This document shows positions 23,512 to 38,200 of a stretch of DNA of 64,000 bases, piece by piece; within the stretch, counting starts at the first letter, position 1, and the number at the start of each line of letters is the position of its first letter. Both the position numbers and the translations under genes were made by a program. Origin of the DNA: Aspidiotus rigidus (taxonomy: Eukaryota > Arthropoda > Insecta > Hemiptera > Diaspididae). The notes below the pieces were generated by a model. The model was not told where the DNA came from. It searched no databases and worked only from the letters and a program-made list of their open reading frames with translations. The DNA is taken from the NCBI GenBank assembly GCA_035079385.1, contig JAVHKY010000023.1:1922001-1986000 (forward strand), in the 5' to 3' direction.

Positions 23512-26500
23512 GTAAGTAACAATCTTAGATGAGAATGCAAATTTTTAAGATAAAAATTTGTCGAGCGTTTCATGATAACTGTAAAATGTCTCCCGTTATG
23601 CCATGCTGTCTGAAAATTGTTTGTGGTTCGAAAAAAACAAACTAAGTTATACAGATTCGGTAATTCGCCTATTTTTCTCGCGGATTCAAAAATAATTGCT
23701 TTAATCTATCCGGGCGTAAATACGGTAGTAAAAAGTCCAATAAAGCAATAACAACAATGTTATCTCACGCTCTAATGATAGTTTTGCTCATACATTTAAT
23801 GACTGAAAATTTTACGCATTCTCCGAATAAGATGATCGTGGAAGAACCGGTTCTCATCTTTATTTCTAATTCAACTATCCTATAATTTGCATCAGTATTA
23901 TAATCCGTGCTCGTACGGGCGGTGGCCGATGTGGAAACCCAGGACAGTTGACTCCTCGAATGCAGGGGTCATAAGCGTCTTCGATTTCAATATTCGCCAA
24001 CCTTAAATAGGTCTTCCAAATTGCTTTCTGAAGATCGCACTCAGTCTGTCTCTGAGAGTCATTACTCATCGGGCTTCTTCGTCACCATTAAATAAGATGA
24101 GAACGATGTGACAGGAAAGAGGTCGTGTAGTCGAGTTCTGTTTATTTACACATGTGGCGTACTGTGTTCGATATTCGAATGCGAATTGTATTCTAGTACC
24201 TGGTGTATGCGCACACAATTTCTGATTTCCGAATTACATCATACATTACACCTCGTTAAGAGCACGTTAAAGAATAACAAACTTTGCAAGGAGAAAGTTT
24301 TAAATTTTGTGTTTGGAATGACGAATGCGACATGTTTTCATGTGTACCTTGAGCGCCATTCAGTGATTCGACTAGTGGTGTCTAAATATCGCTCACCATT
24401 TATTTTATTGTATTGATGACGAATATAACGTTCTTAATTTATTCGTTTTCTCGTTCATTTCCTCTCGGGCGACGCGACATTTACGTGTACCTATTTGATG
24501 AACGCGGCGGCGCGGTCATACGATGTGGAAATTTGATGTAAATCGAGCAGAATTTAAATAATTACAAATAATTGTCGGGCATTCCTATAATGAGACTTCG
24601 CGAATTGTCTGAATTATTTTTCAGCTTCTCGATCTATCTTTTTGTATTCGTACAATGTTCGATATGGTAGAGTGACTCAATAATGATAAGCGTGAAGGTT
24701 TTTTCAACTCGTTTTTTTTTTTCTTCCTCCAGATACGCGTACATTAAATATAATCGCGTACGTCAGGTTATCTGTGTCAAACGTAACGAAGTTGATGTAT
24801 GGCTTAAAATTTGAACGTATGTTCACCCCGTGGCAAGTTGAAAAGATTGTACTCGTTTACTCTTTCATTATTTCATTCACCCTAGTCGAAAATTTGATAG
24901 GAATAAACTGATCAAATCGACATCCCTGATGGCTACTGAATGATTGTCTCTTGTTCTAATATAGCTTCATTGCATTCACCCTAGTCAAGAAATTTTGGCA
25001 TCCCTGGTGGATTGCTTTCTCTTCTTGCTCTATTTTTTTGCTTTTATTTTCATGTACAATGTGAAAGAAACCAAAATGCAGATGCGTTTATCTAGCCACC
25101 CTTCGACGTTTCTCAGATTGACAAAGTAACTCATCAAGAATTTGACGGAAATAAATTCATTGGGGTCGACATCCCTGGTGGTAAAGGAATTACTATAATG
25201 AAAATGTCTCGTAAAATCAAGGAATCCTCCTGTCATATATAGCTTGGGAGTCAGAATTTTTTGAAGTCCCAATTCTATCTTATATAGCTCGGAAAACAAA
25301 ATTTTTCCATTTCTATTTACCCTTGTTCCCCGTAAGACAGGTTCTGTGCACCTCACGTCCAACTCCATTAAAAACTTCAATAGGGAACCTGTTCTATGGG
25401 GGTGCCGTACGTCGTATGATAACAAAAATACACGTAGTTCAAGTCCAACACCATTGGCAGAAATGGTCCAAGTCCAACTCCTATCATACATGGCTCGGAG
25501 GTTGAAATTCTTACAAGTCTAACGTGGACTTGAAAAAATTTCGACTCTTCTAGCCGTGTGTGAAGAAAGGGACCTGGAAGAAAATTTTGACTCTCAAGCC
25601 ACAATATCATATGATAGAAGGGGACTAAATCTCAGGAAACAGGCTTGGAAAAAATTTTACTCTGACGCTCTATATGCCATAATACATCTAGGACTCCAAA
25701 AATCTTCAGACTCTTCAAGATTTCAATTTGTATTCTCAATACCAAAACCAATTTGACTCATAGAACAGGTTTCCTGTGTTCCTTGTTCAACTGCGTTAAG
25801 GAAGCTGTCGTGTTTTGCTATTATTTTCATCTACAATATGAGAGAAATTATACTGCAAATACATTTCCCCAATCTCTCTTGACGTTTCTCAGGTCGACAA
25901 AGTAACTCAATTAAGAATTTGACAGGAACAAATTAATCAGATCGATATCTCTGATGCTTACTGAATAACTGTCCCTTGTTATTTTCATATCGCTTTATCC
26001 CATTCCTAGTCAAGGATTTTTGGCATTCCTGGTGGATTGCTTTCTCTTCTTGCTCCAATTTTTAAATTTTATTTTCATGTACCACGTAGGCAAAATCTAT
26101 TGCAAACCAATTTTTCCAGACTCCCATTGACGTTTCTCTCATAGAGAATTTGCCAGAAATTAATTGATCGAGTCGACATCCCTGGTAGTTTCTGAATGAT
26201 TCTCCCTTGTTCTAAGGTAGCTTTATTGCAAGCTTACTGCAATAAAGAGGTATTGACACTACACAAAATTCTTGTCACACAAAATAGTGTAGTTCATACA
26301 GAATTCCGCTGCGTTTGCCGCGCCGTTGTGAATGCCTTCCGCACCCCACCAGTATTGTTACCTTACCGGAGGTACCATAGTATTGACAAATTTCTAAGGG
26401 TTATAAAAAATCAAGAAATTTACACACGAGAATAATTTTTTTTTAAATTGTGACCCCGTCTACAGAAACCCGGCTTAGCGTTGAATATCGATCAGGAGGA

Positions 26501-29500
26501 AAGGATCTTTTACCGAGGAAGGAAGATTCCTTTTCTCCTGAGTCCTGATTGTGGGTTTCTGTAGACGGGGTCACATATGTAGAGCATAATGAGTAGTCTA
26601 TTTGTACCAAGTTTCAGATTTTTTGGTCGATTTCTGACTTTTCTACATTTCATTAAAAATAGTGAATTTACATAAGTCTCTATGTATAACCGGGGAATTG
26701 ATCATTGGCGCTACATAGTGGCGAAACACTCAAGTACATTATTTCTCGTCACAGCATTAGTAATGGTGAACATAGGCACGTGATTGCGAGTAGAAAAGGT
26801 TTGGAAGATAATTACGAAGATAAAAATAAATTCCGATTTATTTACAGTTCTGACGTTCTTTATTACATTATTTAAATACCCTGTGTGAGCACACCTCTGA
26901 GACCGGACACCTGTTCAATTTTGATAAAGCTTCTGTTTTTTGTTTCAAGCATAATGAGAAGAAAAGAAAAATAAGAGAATGCATAGAAATTATGAAAAGA
27001 AGTACGGTAAATAGTCGTACGTATCTACCTGTCATCAAAAGAACACCTCATCTTCGCACTCACGTTCATCCTTGCTCTCCTGGCCTTACTCAATAGCTTT
27101 TTTTTATCAATGTTTTTTTTTTTTTTTTTTTTTTCGGAATAAAAGTCCGCTGTCTGGCCGGCCGGCAAAGCTCGGAGCTCGAAAATTCTCCAAGTCCCCC
27201 TCCTATCTTATGTAGCTCGGTGGTCGCTGTACATAGCCTGCAAGATAGCCCCTCGAGTGACTAGATATGCAGTGCTTCATACACCAATTGACGTAGCCCC
27301 TTCCATGAGACAGATATGCAACGCTTCAAACACCATAAGACTTACAACGTCCTTCTAAGGTAATCTAAGTCCCCCTCCTGTCATAAACAGCTCGGTGGTC
27401 AAATTGGAAGTCGGAATTTTTTCAAGTCCCCCTATTATATATAGCTCCAAATTCCGGGCCTGTGACGTCACAATTTGATGACGTCATAGATCTGGTACGT
27501 CAACATTTTTCAGATTCCACGTGCACCATCAAACAGGTTCTGTTTAACTCCGTTCAAGAGCCCGTGAGTTTTTTCACTTACTATTTGGTACGTTTTTAGA
27601 CTCCGAAGATGATATAAGTTATATCGAAACGTCGGTCGTTGTACTCTTTTATGTAATAAACGACGGCACAGACGTAAATAAACTGGAATTTATTTTCATT
27701 TCTAGCTTTATTGAATTTACTATTGTCACAGATTTTTGGCATCCCTGGTGATGGATTAGTCCTTCTTACTCTAATTTTTTGCGTTCATTTCCATGGTGAC
27801 GTCTTTTGACGCTTTCTCTGTCCCAAAATAAACCCAAAGGCCAATGTCGGCTAATGCACGCGTCATTTATTTTACTAGCTTCTCCTCTTTCTGGGTAATT
27901 TCAAGAGCAGCTATGAAAATTGCACTTACTCCTTCTTGTAGATCCCGTCTCATGATATAAACTGTTGATGACCTTACAATCGAGCGTACGTATGTATCAA
28001 GCAGGTTTTATGTGAGAAAAAACGTGGTGTTCGTAGACGATTGCCCCATTTATTTAATTTCTCAGATTGTATGAAGACTTGAGGATTGTGTGTTAGTCGA
28101 GTGTCATAGCATTTTTAGCAGGAAAAGAATGGTCAATGTACTCCCGACAGGCGCATTTACTCAACTGGATGCAACTTCTTTGCGACGTCAAAAACAACAT
28201 ATAATATATTTTTTCCAATTGTTGGAGTGGTGGTGCCAATGGGCAGAATGACGATCCTTCATCCAATTTTTTCCCGCGCCGTGTAACGGAACCACGCGAA
28301 CCTGAAAGGGTCCGACGAGGTTGCACACGCGTTGTCCCGTCACAGTGCGTGGAAGAAAACTGGACGTTAGACCATTATTCTGCCCATGATGCGCCCTTCT
28401 GTTGTCTTTTGACGTCGCAGAGATGATGCATCAGGTTTAGTAAATGCGCCTCTCGGGAGTACAATGACCATTCTTTTCCTGCTACAAACACATACGTAGC
28501 TGCTCTCAGACTTGTGTCTCAAGTCTTCGACGAATTGAATATGCATCTTCTCTTTCATGAGGACAGTCGATAATTCTGCGTTGTTCTTCAGCAAGATTAC
28601 ATGAGCTTTTGAGTAGAAGACTACAAGAATGGGCCACGGGGTCTCCATGCAGTGCAGTGTCATCATCAATGATAATCGACGTGAGTAATACCATATAATA
28701 TTGACGCTGTATAAATGTTGATTTTGCTAGCAACTCACGTTTTCAAAGTAATTTTAAAAATACGAGAGCGATTTTATTTACGATGGTCGTTAAGGTTCCG
28801 CTTACAGTTTACTACCGTCCACGAGCTTCGACATTATACTGATCCGTCATATTCGCGGGCGTCATACTGGTCCTTAACGTCGCATCATTACTGAGTAATT
28901 CGAGTGTACAATAGATCGAGTGTAATTATGATAAATGGTACCCATACGTAATTACTATCTTGCGTAGGGCGAACGAAAGTAAATCTGTGGGTCAGTAGCG
29001 CCTTCGTACAGCAAAAGGTTATAAAATTTCGAACGTACTTCTGGCCAAGAACAAAAATGAAAGTTGTACTCAACAAAATGATAATACATAGTCTATAAAA
29101 TATTCATCATCGTGTATTCAGTGGCGCTGAATGGACGGTAATAAAAGTAATACAACTCGTCATGTAGTAACCACCAGGGATGCCAATTTATCATACGGAA
29201 TTTTGAATCGACCAGCATATATCTCGAAAAAACTACAAGTTGATAGTAGAATTTAGATCGACCAAAAATTTGGAAAAGTGGATGCGACACCGTGACAAAT
29301 AGGTTTTGATGAAGTTCGACTTCAGCATACAATCAATTTTAACAATAATTAAAACGACCTAACTTCAACCAAAAGATGAAAAAAAAAAATCATTTTCAGT
29401 TGATTTTGTGTCGATTTTTGGTCAACATTTCATACGTCGTAGAAACGAAGAGGAATCGATGGTCGATATGGTGCATGGGAGGGTGTTTTGAATCCTATAC

Positions 29501-32500
29501 TTATGTGGGGCGTTTTGGAAAAATTCACGATACAGAAAGCGAAGGTCTTGGTATGAAGAAAGGAGGAACCTAGAGAAATTTAGAGCTTCAAAATTTCGTA
29601 GAAAGGGCGGGTTTGAAAGATTTTGCCAATAGGATTATAATTGACTTAAGATCAAGAACACTCTTCCCTAAATCATTACGACTGTAAAATCATATTTTAT
29701 AGCAAGATTCACGAGAATGCGTATGCTTGATGAACGTAGCTGGGTATCAAGGATAAAAATATCTGCAAAATCTGCCCATTAGTAATACAGTTATAGTGTT
29801 CCAGATTTATTCATGAATTCTAAACTCATAAATTATAAAATTATCTTGATAGCGCTACCGACCAGACGATGGACAAGAAATGGCCTAAAATTGGGTGAAA
29901 ATCATAGAAAATTTGAATAAAATTTACCGAAGATGATATACTTTGACCTTATCACTGCTGGAACATCGCAGACGTAGAACGAAAATTTTCGGTATTTTGA
30001 ATTATTAGCCTATGGTTCAGAGTACTCGTACGTCGGTATTTCGCAAAGAAATGGAAAGATGAGAATTTTCACCTACAAGCGCTAGCAGCGGGAGTTTGCG
30101 AATCAAACATAATTTTAATTGTACAGGTTGAAGGTACAGAAAAGGTTGTTTTCCTAAGAATATAAGAGGATGCGGTTCAACTTGAATGAAATTAATTTAC
30201 ATAGAAAAACTGTTATCGGGACTTAGAAGTGACAAAGAGCTCCTAATTTAGAACATGGGTAGCTGAATTTCTTGTCACATAACAGTATTTTTCAGCGATG
30301 TCTGACTTTGTACGGTTATTCTTTGGAGATAAAGGACAGTAACTATTTTTTCGACACGTACATTATTATTCTTGATCTTCAGTTCTCAGAAGACAGAGTT
30401 CCCGTTACCGTTGCAAAACACGTTTGAAATGGCCCTTTTTAAAATTGAGGAATGATTTTCGGGTATTCATATGAAAGGTATTTTCCCATCAATTTGTATT
30501 TAGGTAACTTGACAAATAACTAGGTTAAGATATTCCAATAGTCTTTCATTCCCCCCCCCCCTCAGGGCTGCTAAATTTATCCATATTTTCAACTCTTATC
30601 GTTCTCAATAAGTAAAACAGTGTCCAAATGCTTCACCTCTGTGAAACAAATTGAAGAAGAAAAAAATTCAAGTGTATTATTCTACTAGCTTTACCAGTTA
30701 GCTTAATTACAAGAGTACCTTCTGGTGTTACCCCATCATCTGTTGTATTGCTACTGACTGTGGTGTGATTGGCTATAACAATACGGCATCGTGATTGGTG
30801 CTATGTTTCTATTGGCTACCAGGTTTTTCTTTCTCATCCATTCACTGAGCCGATTAATCTTTGTTCAAAAGATTGGTTTTTCTCATCTTTGCCTTTGTAA
30901 TTTCTATCTGTTCCCAGAGCTTTCTTTTCTTCATGTGGTTTCTTATGTATGGCTTGAATACTGTTCGTGATTGATATTGAGGGAGGTCTTGGTGGTGGTT
31001 CTCATCTACTATATGCGGATGATCTGAAACTATTTAAGCCGATCAGTGGTTCTGTTGATGCCGAGCAGCTTCAGAGAGATTTGAATAGACTAGTACAGTG
31101 GAGTGAGGAGAACCGGCTACCCCTGAATGTCAATAAGTGCAATTTCATGACTTTCACTCGAAAGGAGACCCCAGTTCAATTTATTTATGAGATCAAGGGT
31201 CTGGCACTGCAGAGCTTAAAGGCTGTCAGAGATCTTGGTGTAGAACTCCAAAGTAATTTTAAATACGATAAACAAGAACTGAAGGCATTAACAAATGCAA
31301 GACGTGGTATGGGGGTGCTGATGAGGCATTCTAGGCACTTGAATAATACTGCGACTCTTCGGGTACTCTACTTCTCGCTAATCAGATCACACCTTGACTT
31401 TGCGAGCGTAGTATGGAAACCAACAACGAAAAAACACATTCAGGATTTGGAACGGGTTCAAAAAAGATTTCTTAGGTTTCTTTACTACAAAGATTTCAAT
31501 TACTATGATTATAGGATATCGTACAGGGAACTGGTCGTGGGATATGAAGTTACAACCCTGGAAGTAAGGAGGGACCTGACCCTGATCCTCTTTTTAAGAG
31601 ATTTGCTATGTGGACGCCTGGATTCTCCCTCCCTGCTTAGTCATATAAATTTCTCGGTACGGATCAAAACCACTCGGTCACGGGAACTATTCCGGATACC
31701 GTCAACGAGAACCAGAGACTATGATTCTCCTCTGAACCAGGCAATGATGCTTTACAATACGGTTTTGCGGATTGAGCCAACAACGGACATATTCTTTGAT
31801 GGGCGTAGCTCTTTTAAGCAAAAAATCATAAGCGTTTTGATGGATTTGCGAGGGGATGGTCGGTAGGAGGATAGGGTATTTGACTGTTTGTGGGGAGACT
31901 ATAATATTATTGTTTTTGTTATTTACTCTCTTTTTTTTTTTTTTTTTTTCTCTCCTGGTTTTTGGTACTACTATTAATTTTGTAAGTGGTGTCACCAGTA
32001 ATTGGTCTGTAGACTGTTGGCGGTACCACAATAATATAATTACTTTTAAATAAATAAATAAAATAAATATTCCTTTGCCATTGTGCTGTTCATAATTGCT
32101 GTGTTTGCCAAACAGTGACTTGCCATCTTCTTTTTTCCTTGATGTTTTGCGTTCCTTTCTCCCAGTCTCACCAACGTCGATGCCTTTCCACTGTTCGTAG
32201 CTGAGCTTGTTCCGCCCATTCTCTTCTCCTTTTTCTCGGTCCAGTTGTTGCTCATTCTCTTCAGCATGGGTGGGTCGTGATGGATACCGACATTCATATC
32301 ATTCTTTTTATACTTTCTTGAGTATGGTAGCGATCTGAAGTACTTTTTAACTGCCTATCATAGGTTCCCTTCTTTGCTTCCAATTCCCAAGGGGCTCCCT
32401 GGTCCATGCCTCTAGAGTAGCCGTTGCTGGCTAATGCGATCTGCTTTACTATCTCGATTTCTTGTTTTTCTCTCTCTCTCTTCATTGTTCCTCAGGATGG

Positions 32501-35159
32501 AAATTGCTCGGTCGCAGTAGTTGTGAATCGATGCAAACTTGGGAGTTGTTTGGGATGATGGTGTCGTTATGCCTTGGCGCCTTGTGAATTTTGTATTCTA
32601 TCCTATTATTTACCAGTGTGAGAGTTAGGTCCAAATAGTTGATGGTTTCATTATCCTTTTCCGCTGTCAACTTTGATGTACTCATCATAGAAATAGGTTT
32701 AGAAATGTCGTATTATATAATTAAAATTTTTGCTCGAGTGTTTTCCGTTGAGTCAATCACCTGAATCTAAACTTGCAATTTTTCGTAAACAGTATCAGCG
32801 AAATATGATGGGGGAAATATCTCGTTTACTATAGGGGAGAAATTAGGAACATTTTTAATTATTTCTATTGTTTCCAATGCTACGCGTTTATTCCTAGAGC
32901 TTCCCTTATGTGAAAGATGGACATTTTCAGACCTCGGAAACGAATGTCCGGACGCCAGAAGTTGGGCAGCAGAATTTGATCTATTGGGTTGATTCGTTCT
33001 TTGAGCATCCTCATGCTCCTTAAGTCTAGTTTTAAGGGCCCGGCCTGTTTGCCTATCTGATCCCCATTCTTCATCATCGTCGTTACTAAAATGTGTTTCC
33101 CTCTTCGTCATCATTAATGAAGTCATCAATACTATTTTGACTTTGCGTTTCTAGATACAAGTACAATGTGTTAGCTGATAGGTAAAGGGACAATCATCTC
33201 ACTGGAGTCTGTAAACTCCTTTCTTACTCTCAGTACGAGTGGCGTCTTTGGAAAGACAGAAGTTCTTAATGGTGTTCAAGTTATAGAAAGGAGACTTGAG
33301 ATGAAGAGGTTTGAGTAAATAAGATGTATGGGACGAGAGTTTGCCGAGGTAAGGGAGGTGGATCCATTTTTCTTTTTTCGACTTGTGTCTCTTGGATGGA
33401 AGGTGGTGGCATCGTGAGCTCATTGCAAGTTTAAGCTTAGGATTCATTCTTTTTTCTCATGACTTGATTACTGCTTCAGTAGTATTCTCGTTCTCGCCCG
33501 TCGATGGTTAATCAACCGAAAGCTTGTATTCTAAACCTATTCCTATAGATAAAATGTGTCGTAACATGGATACGTATGGTTGGACGCATCTCACCTAAGT
33601 GAATATTTCGATGTTAGGCTTTTAATTGAGCAAAAGATTAAGAAAAATTTTTCATAAAAATTTGTTCGAGTGTTTCTTTTCCTCTAGTTCATCAAAAATG
33701 TCCCCTCATGCAGTGATCTTGTAAAGATGAATTATCCAGAAAATCGTCTGTATCTGCCCTAGTATTTATGGATGCAGTCACCGGAGCAGAATATCGATTT
33801 TACGAGTATACTCGGTTCAAAGCTCGGTGGCATCTCTAATTTTCGAGACAGCTGTCTGTCCAACACAGCAGATGAGGAAGGACGCACAAGTATTGAGAAA
33901 AACTCGCTCGACTCGTTCGTCATATTTACTCTTCCTTCTTCATCTGTACCTTTCCTTGTAAACTTCCTTCATCTGTCAGAGTGTTTGAAACCCCTCGAGA
34001 ATCCCAGTCAAGGTGATTAGTAATGTAATTGACCCAATAAGAAAAAAAAATAGTCATCACCCGTGGTTCAATATTCAGAAAAAAATGATAAATTATTCGA
34101 TAACCTTTTCCTCATATTTATGCGGATAGCTAAAGTTTTACTTTGATGTTAAAATTAATATTTGAGATGGGGGTGCGATAAGAGTTCCAGATTTCACGTC
34201 GCTAGGTTCTCCCGGTAAAGGTCATATTATTGAGACTTATAATTACTGCGCCATACCGTAAAAACTCAGTGCTTCCTCGTATGGTTGGGTCACGATGGCT
34301 TCAGATGGAGGGGCCAAACTGACGTTATTCATTTGCGTCTTATATCGTGGCCAAGGTGTTCACATCGGTACTCAAGATGGACTTCATTTTGATATATAGT
34401 CTGATTTCCCGCTGTTCCTTATGACTACACTTTTTCTATACATTTATAGCAACAGATAATGTGTTTTATGAATTCTTCTTAATTAGGGCAAAATCCTTGA
34501 ATGATATTCTTCACGAAGAATCCCATTAGAGATTTATTCTCTCTATCAGAGACGGGGAGTTTTCGCACCCAAAGTAGCGTTAGTTCAAGATTTCTAGTCC
34601 AGTTTTTATACTTGCTTTTGAAGACGATATTAGGAAGTGCACCTTCCTTGTCCTCTTTCGCTAAAAAGTTTTCGTGTAATTACAATTTCGAGGGAAATAC
34701 TCACCGAGCTAAATTGGGAACCAATATCTTGTGGGTGTAGATAGAGGTTCTATGCTTCATGAGGTCACGAGAATTTTAATATACGCACATAGGAAGCTTT
34801 AGTTTTAGTTCTTTTAAACAAAAAAAAAAGAGATTTGAAATGCTGATTCATTTTGATTTAACGTTTCTTTGGTATGTACCTATAATGGATATCGAGCAAA
34901 GTATTCGAAAAATTAAAATAATCAAAATATTTGCATGAGTACACCTAATAAACATTAAAATACAAAGAATGCAAAAAAAAAGTTCTTCCTGAATGAATGA
35001 ATTGCCGAGTTTCTAAGCCGAAAATTGCGAACAAATTATCATTTTTTAGAATATTCATTACCTACTTTCGCTTACTATTTTAAGACGTCAAGGAAAGGGA
35101 TAATAGAAATACGAAGAATTCGATCAAACGTAGTTCCTTCTTTTTATGGTATAGCGTCG

Positions 35160-35202
<43 letters not shown>

Positions 35203-38200
35203 TTGCGTGATCTGTTATTTTCCAGTTTTTATTTACAACTCACGCGTATGAATTATGCAGTGAGTTGTTAAAACAATAATCGCATCGCAAAATTTCATAA
35301 ATTCTCCCCTCGGACCCCCCAGTATGAAAAACACGTGCGAGAAATTTATTTTACTGCTGCATTCTTCGTACAAACCTCAGTGATATTCGTTACACGGTTG
35401 TACAAAATTTTTATTGATCGTTATTGAATTAATTTGGTAAAAGTATTTATCATTCTCATCTCTCTCTCTCTCTCTCTCTCTCTTGAAAGATAATCCAGGC
35501 CAATTTCGTAAAATATTGTGAGAAATTTCGAAATTCTTTGTACGATGGATTAACTACGTCATAAGTCTGAATTTTTGTTTTATGATTTCGGTAATTCCTC
35601 TTAGTAGGTAGTTTTCAAAAATTTTGAGACAATGACTGCGGGATTCGTGGATATTATACTTTAATAATTCTGGTTAATCCATTTTTCAATAATAACGCTG
35701 TTAAAAAAAAGATATTTCTATATTCGTGGCTTCATTTTTCCAAGTAATTATTCGAATAAATAAGCGAGCAATATATTTTTGAACCCGAAATAAAGCCGCA
35801 AGACTATGATCAAATCTTGCTAAGCTGATCATTGTACTTACTTTATTTTTTGAATTTTTGATGTGGTTACAATTTACGACGAGGTCAAATGAATTCGATT
35901 CGAGCATTGCACTGCAGACTGTGACTGTAAGTCTTGGAAAAAATTTATGGCGAGATCGTAGTGAAATGAATTTGCAGTTGATAAATTGTTTGGATGAGAG
36001 TGGATTGTATCATTTCGGACGTGCTTGAAAATTCAATCACGGCCAAAAAATGTCATTTCTCAAGATGAACTTCCTGTTGACGATGAACCAGGTCGACCAT
36101 CGATTTGGCGTCGAATGAGCGTCGAAGTCACATCAACCGAGAATACTGTAATTTATTTCTTTCAAAGCCTTAATATATTGCTGAAATAAAACTCAGGTCG
36201 ACGTCGATGTCAGGTTGATATGAAGTCGAGAAATATCGACTCATTTGGTACTCCGATTTCAGGTCCATTTGGAGTCAACTTCACTAAATTTTTTATCGAC
36301 CCGAGATCGACTGCTCTGTTGCTTCGATTTCAAGTCAATTCGTAATTTTCAGCCAGTGTACGCTGGTCGACCTTAAATCGTCGCCTACCTGGAGTCGATT
36401 AACAGTTAATGTTTAGTTTTCTGGGAATGTTTGCTGTTCGATTTCGAATCAACTCAATCGACGTCGATCTACGGTCACCCTTTCGAAGCTTTCGGTGCTT
36501 GTACATATAAAGAGAGCCATATTGAGAATCTTAATTGTGACGTTCTTGAATTTTAAGGGTGTAAATATTTAAAGGGTATTATACTCAAACAAGTTCAATG
36601 GGATTAGGGTGTTTCACCGAAAGATTTTTCACCTAAAAACATTCACCGATTAAGATTCACTTACAGAAAGTTCACCCGCTAGAAACAGTGGTTCACTACA
36701 TAGTAAGTTCACAATGACGAAAGTTCATCGACAAAATTCGATTATAATTATTTTTATTAATGAAGTTAATTAATGTGTTTAATTTAAATTTAATAATAAT
36801 AAAAATAAATCAATTTATTAATTTTATTTTTGATGTTTTATTTAGTAAAATTGAATTTTACATTATTTTTTATATTCTCAAGTATTATTTATTTTTATAT
36901 TTTAATTAAATTTAATTTTGAAAAAAAAAATAGAATAAAATAATTTGAATTATGTATATAATTTTTAATTATTCATTTTATTGAAATAGAAATTATTTAT
37001 TAAAATTTTTAAACAAAATTCTAAATAAATAAATTTATTTAATAAATTAAACATTATAATTATAAATAATAAAATATAATTTACTAATTTAATTTAGTTG
37101 ATTTGATTAACAAATAATAATATTTTAATTAAATAAATTTTCTTTATTATTATTATTTGAGTCGCGCTCAGCGAAACCATGTACTAAGTCGGGGAAAAAA
37201 AATTCTGATTTTTTTTTATTCCAAAGCAGAAGACCTCTTCTGAAAATTTCACCAAAAATCCGAATTTTTTTTTTTCCGACTTAGTACATGGTTTCGCTGA
37301 GCCCGACTCATTTATTTAAATAATTTTATAAATAAAATTTGGTTCATCAAAGCATCAAATAAAAGTTAAACAGCTGATTGAAAAAGGTGAATTTCGTCGT
37401 CGGTGTCGGTGAACTCAAAAAAGGAAGATGAAGTTTCCTGACGGTGGAAAAAAAAACTGACAGTGAACTTTCCTGTCGGTGATGTGTACATTCCCTCAGA
37501 AAGACTTACTCGGTGAAAAATCTTTCGGTGAACTTGTCGGATCCCGAGTTCAATAACTTGATGGAGCCGGTGGTTTCGTTCGTATCTTCATCTACTTCAC
37601 TTTCTCCCTCGCTTAATTTATTGATCTTTGGTTTAAATCTCCTGTCGAGTTCGATTCTTCCTACTCAGTTAAGAACTCCGGTTCCCTGGCGGATAGGTTG
37701 AATGACGTAAGTCTTCCTCCGAGATCGACTTCATGTTCTTTTGATGTTATTGGATTATTTCCTCACATCCACAAGGCCGTCGCTATCCAACATAAAGGGC
37801 GACTGGTCCCTCATGAGGAATTTTTTGACCTTGTATCTTGGTCCCCTAACTTTTGTAAATTTGATGGAAAATGAAAATTTTTCCAGTTCCCCGAGGAAGA
37901 AAGATCCCTACAGATTCTCCCTTGAGCTCGTTTATGTCTGAATTTGAGATTGATCTCTTCTCCTCGAGTCGGGTGTTTTTGAGCCACATCTACTATTGGC
38001 ACAGGTACGTAAACGACGTTTTATGTGCATGGATCGTTCTGCAGAACTCTTCAGTGAGTTTCTTGCATATTTAAATAGCCAATACCCTTTCATAAAATTC
38101 ACTCTGGAAGTTGGTGGTTTATCAATAGACTTCTCCATCTCTCTTACAAACGGCGTCCATGATTTTAGTATATTTATCAGAGAGAAACTCCGACCGGTAT

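Noticed and set aside
36730..37160. Very AT-rich core suspected of being a second mitochondrial insertion
   Set aside because: Unlike 21.5-22.2 kb, I could not find any mitochondrial protein motif in it. It is better explained as the interior of the TIR element bounded at 36613 and 37532.
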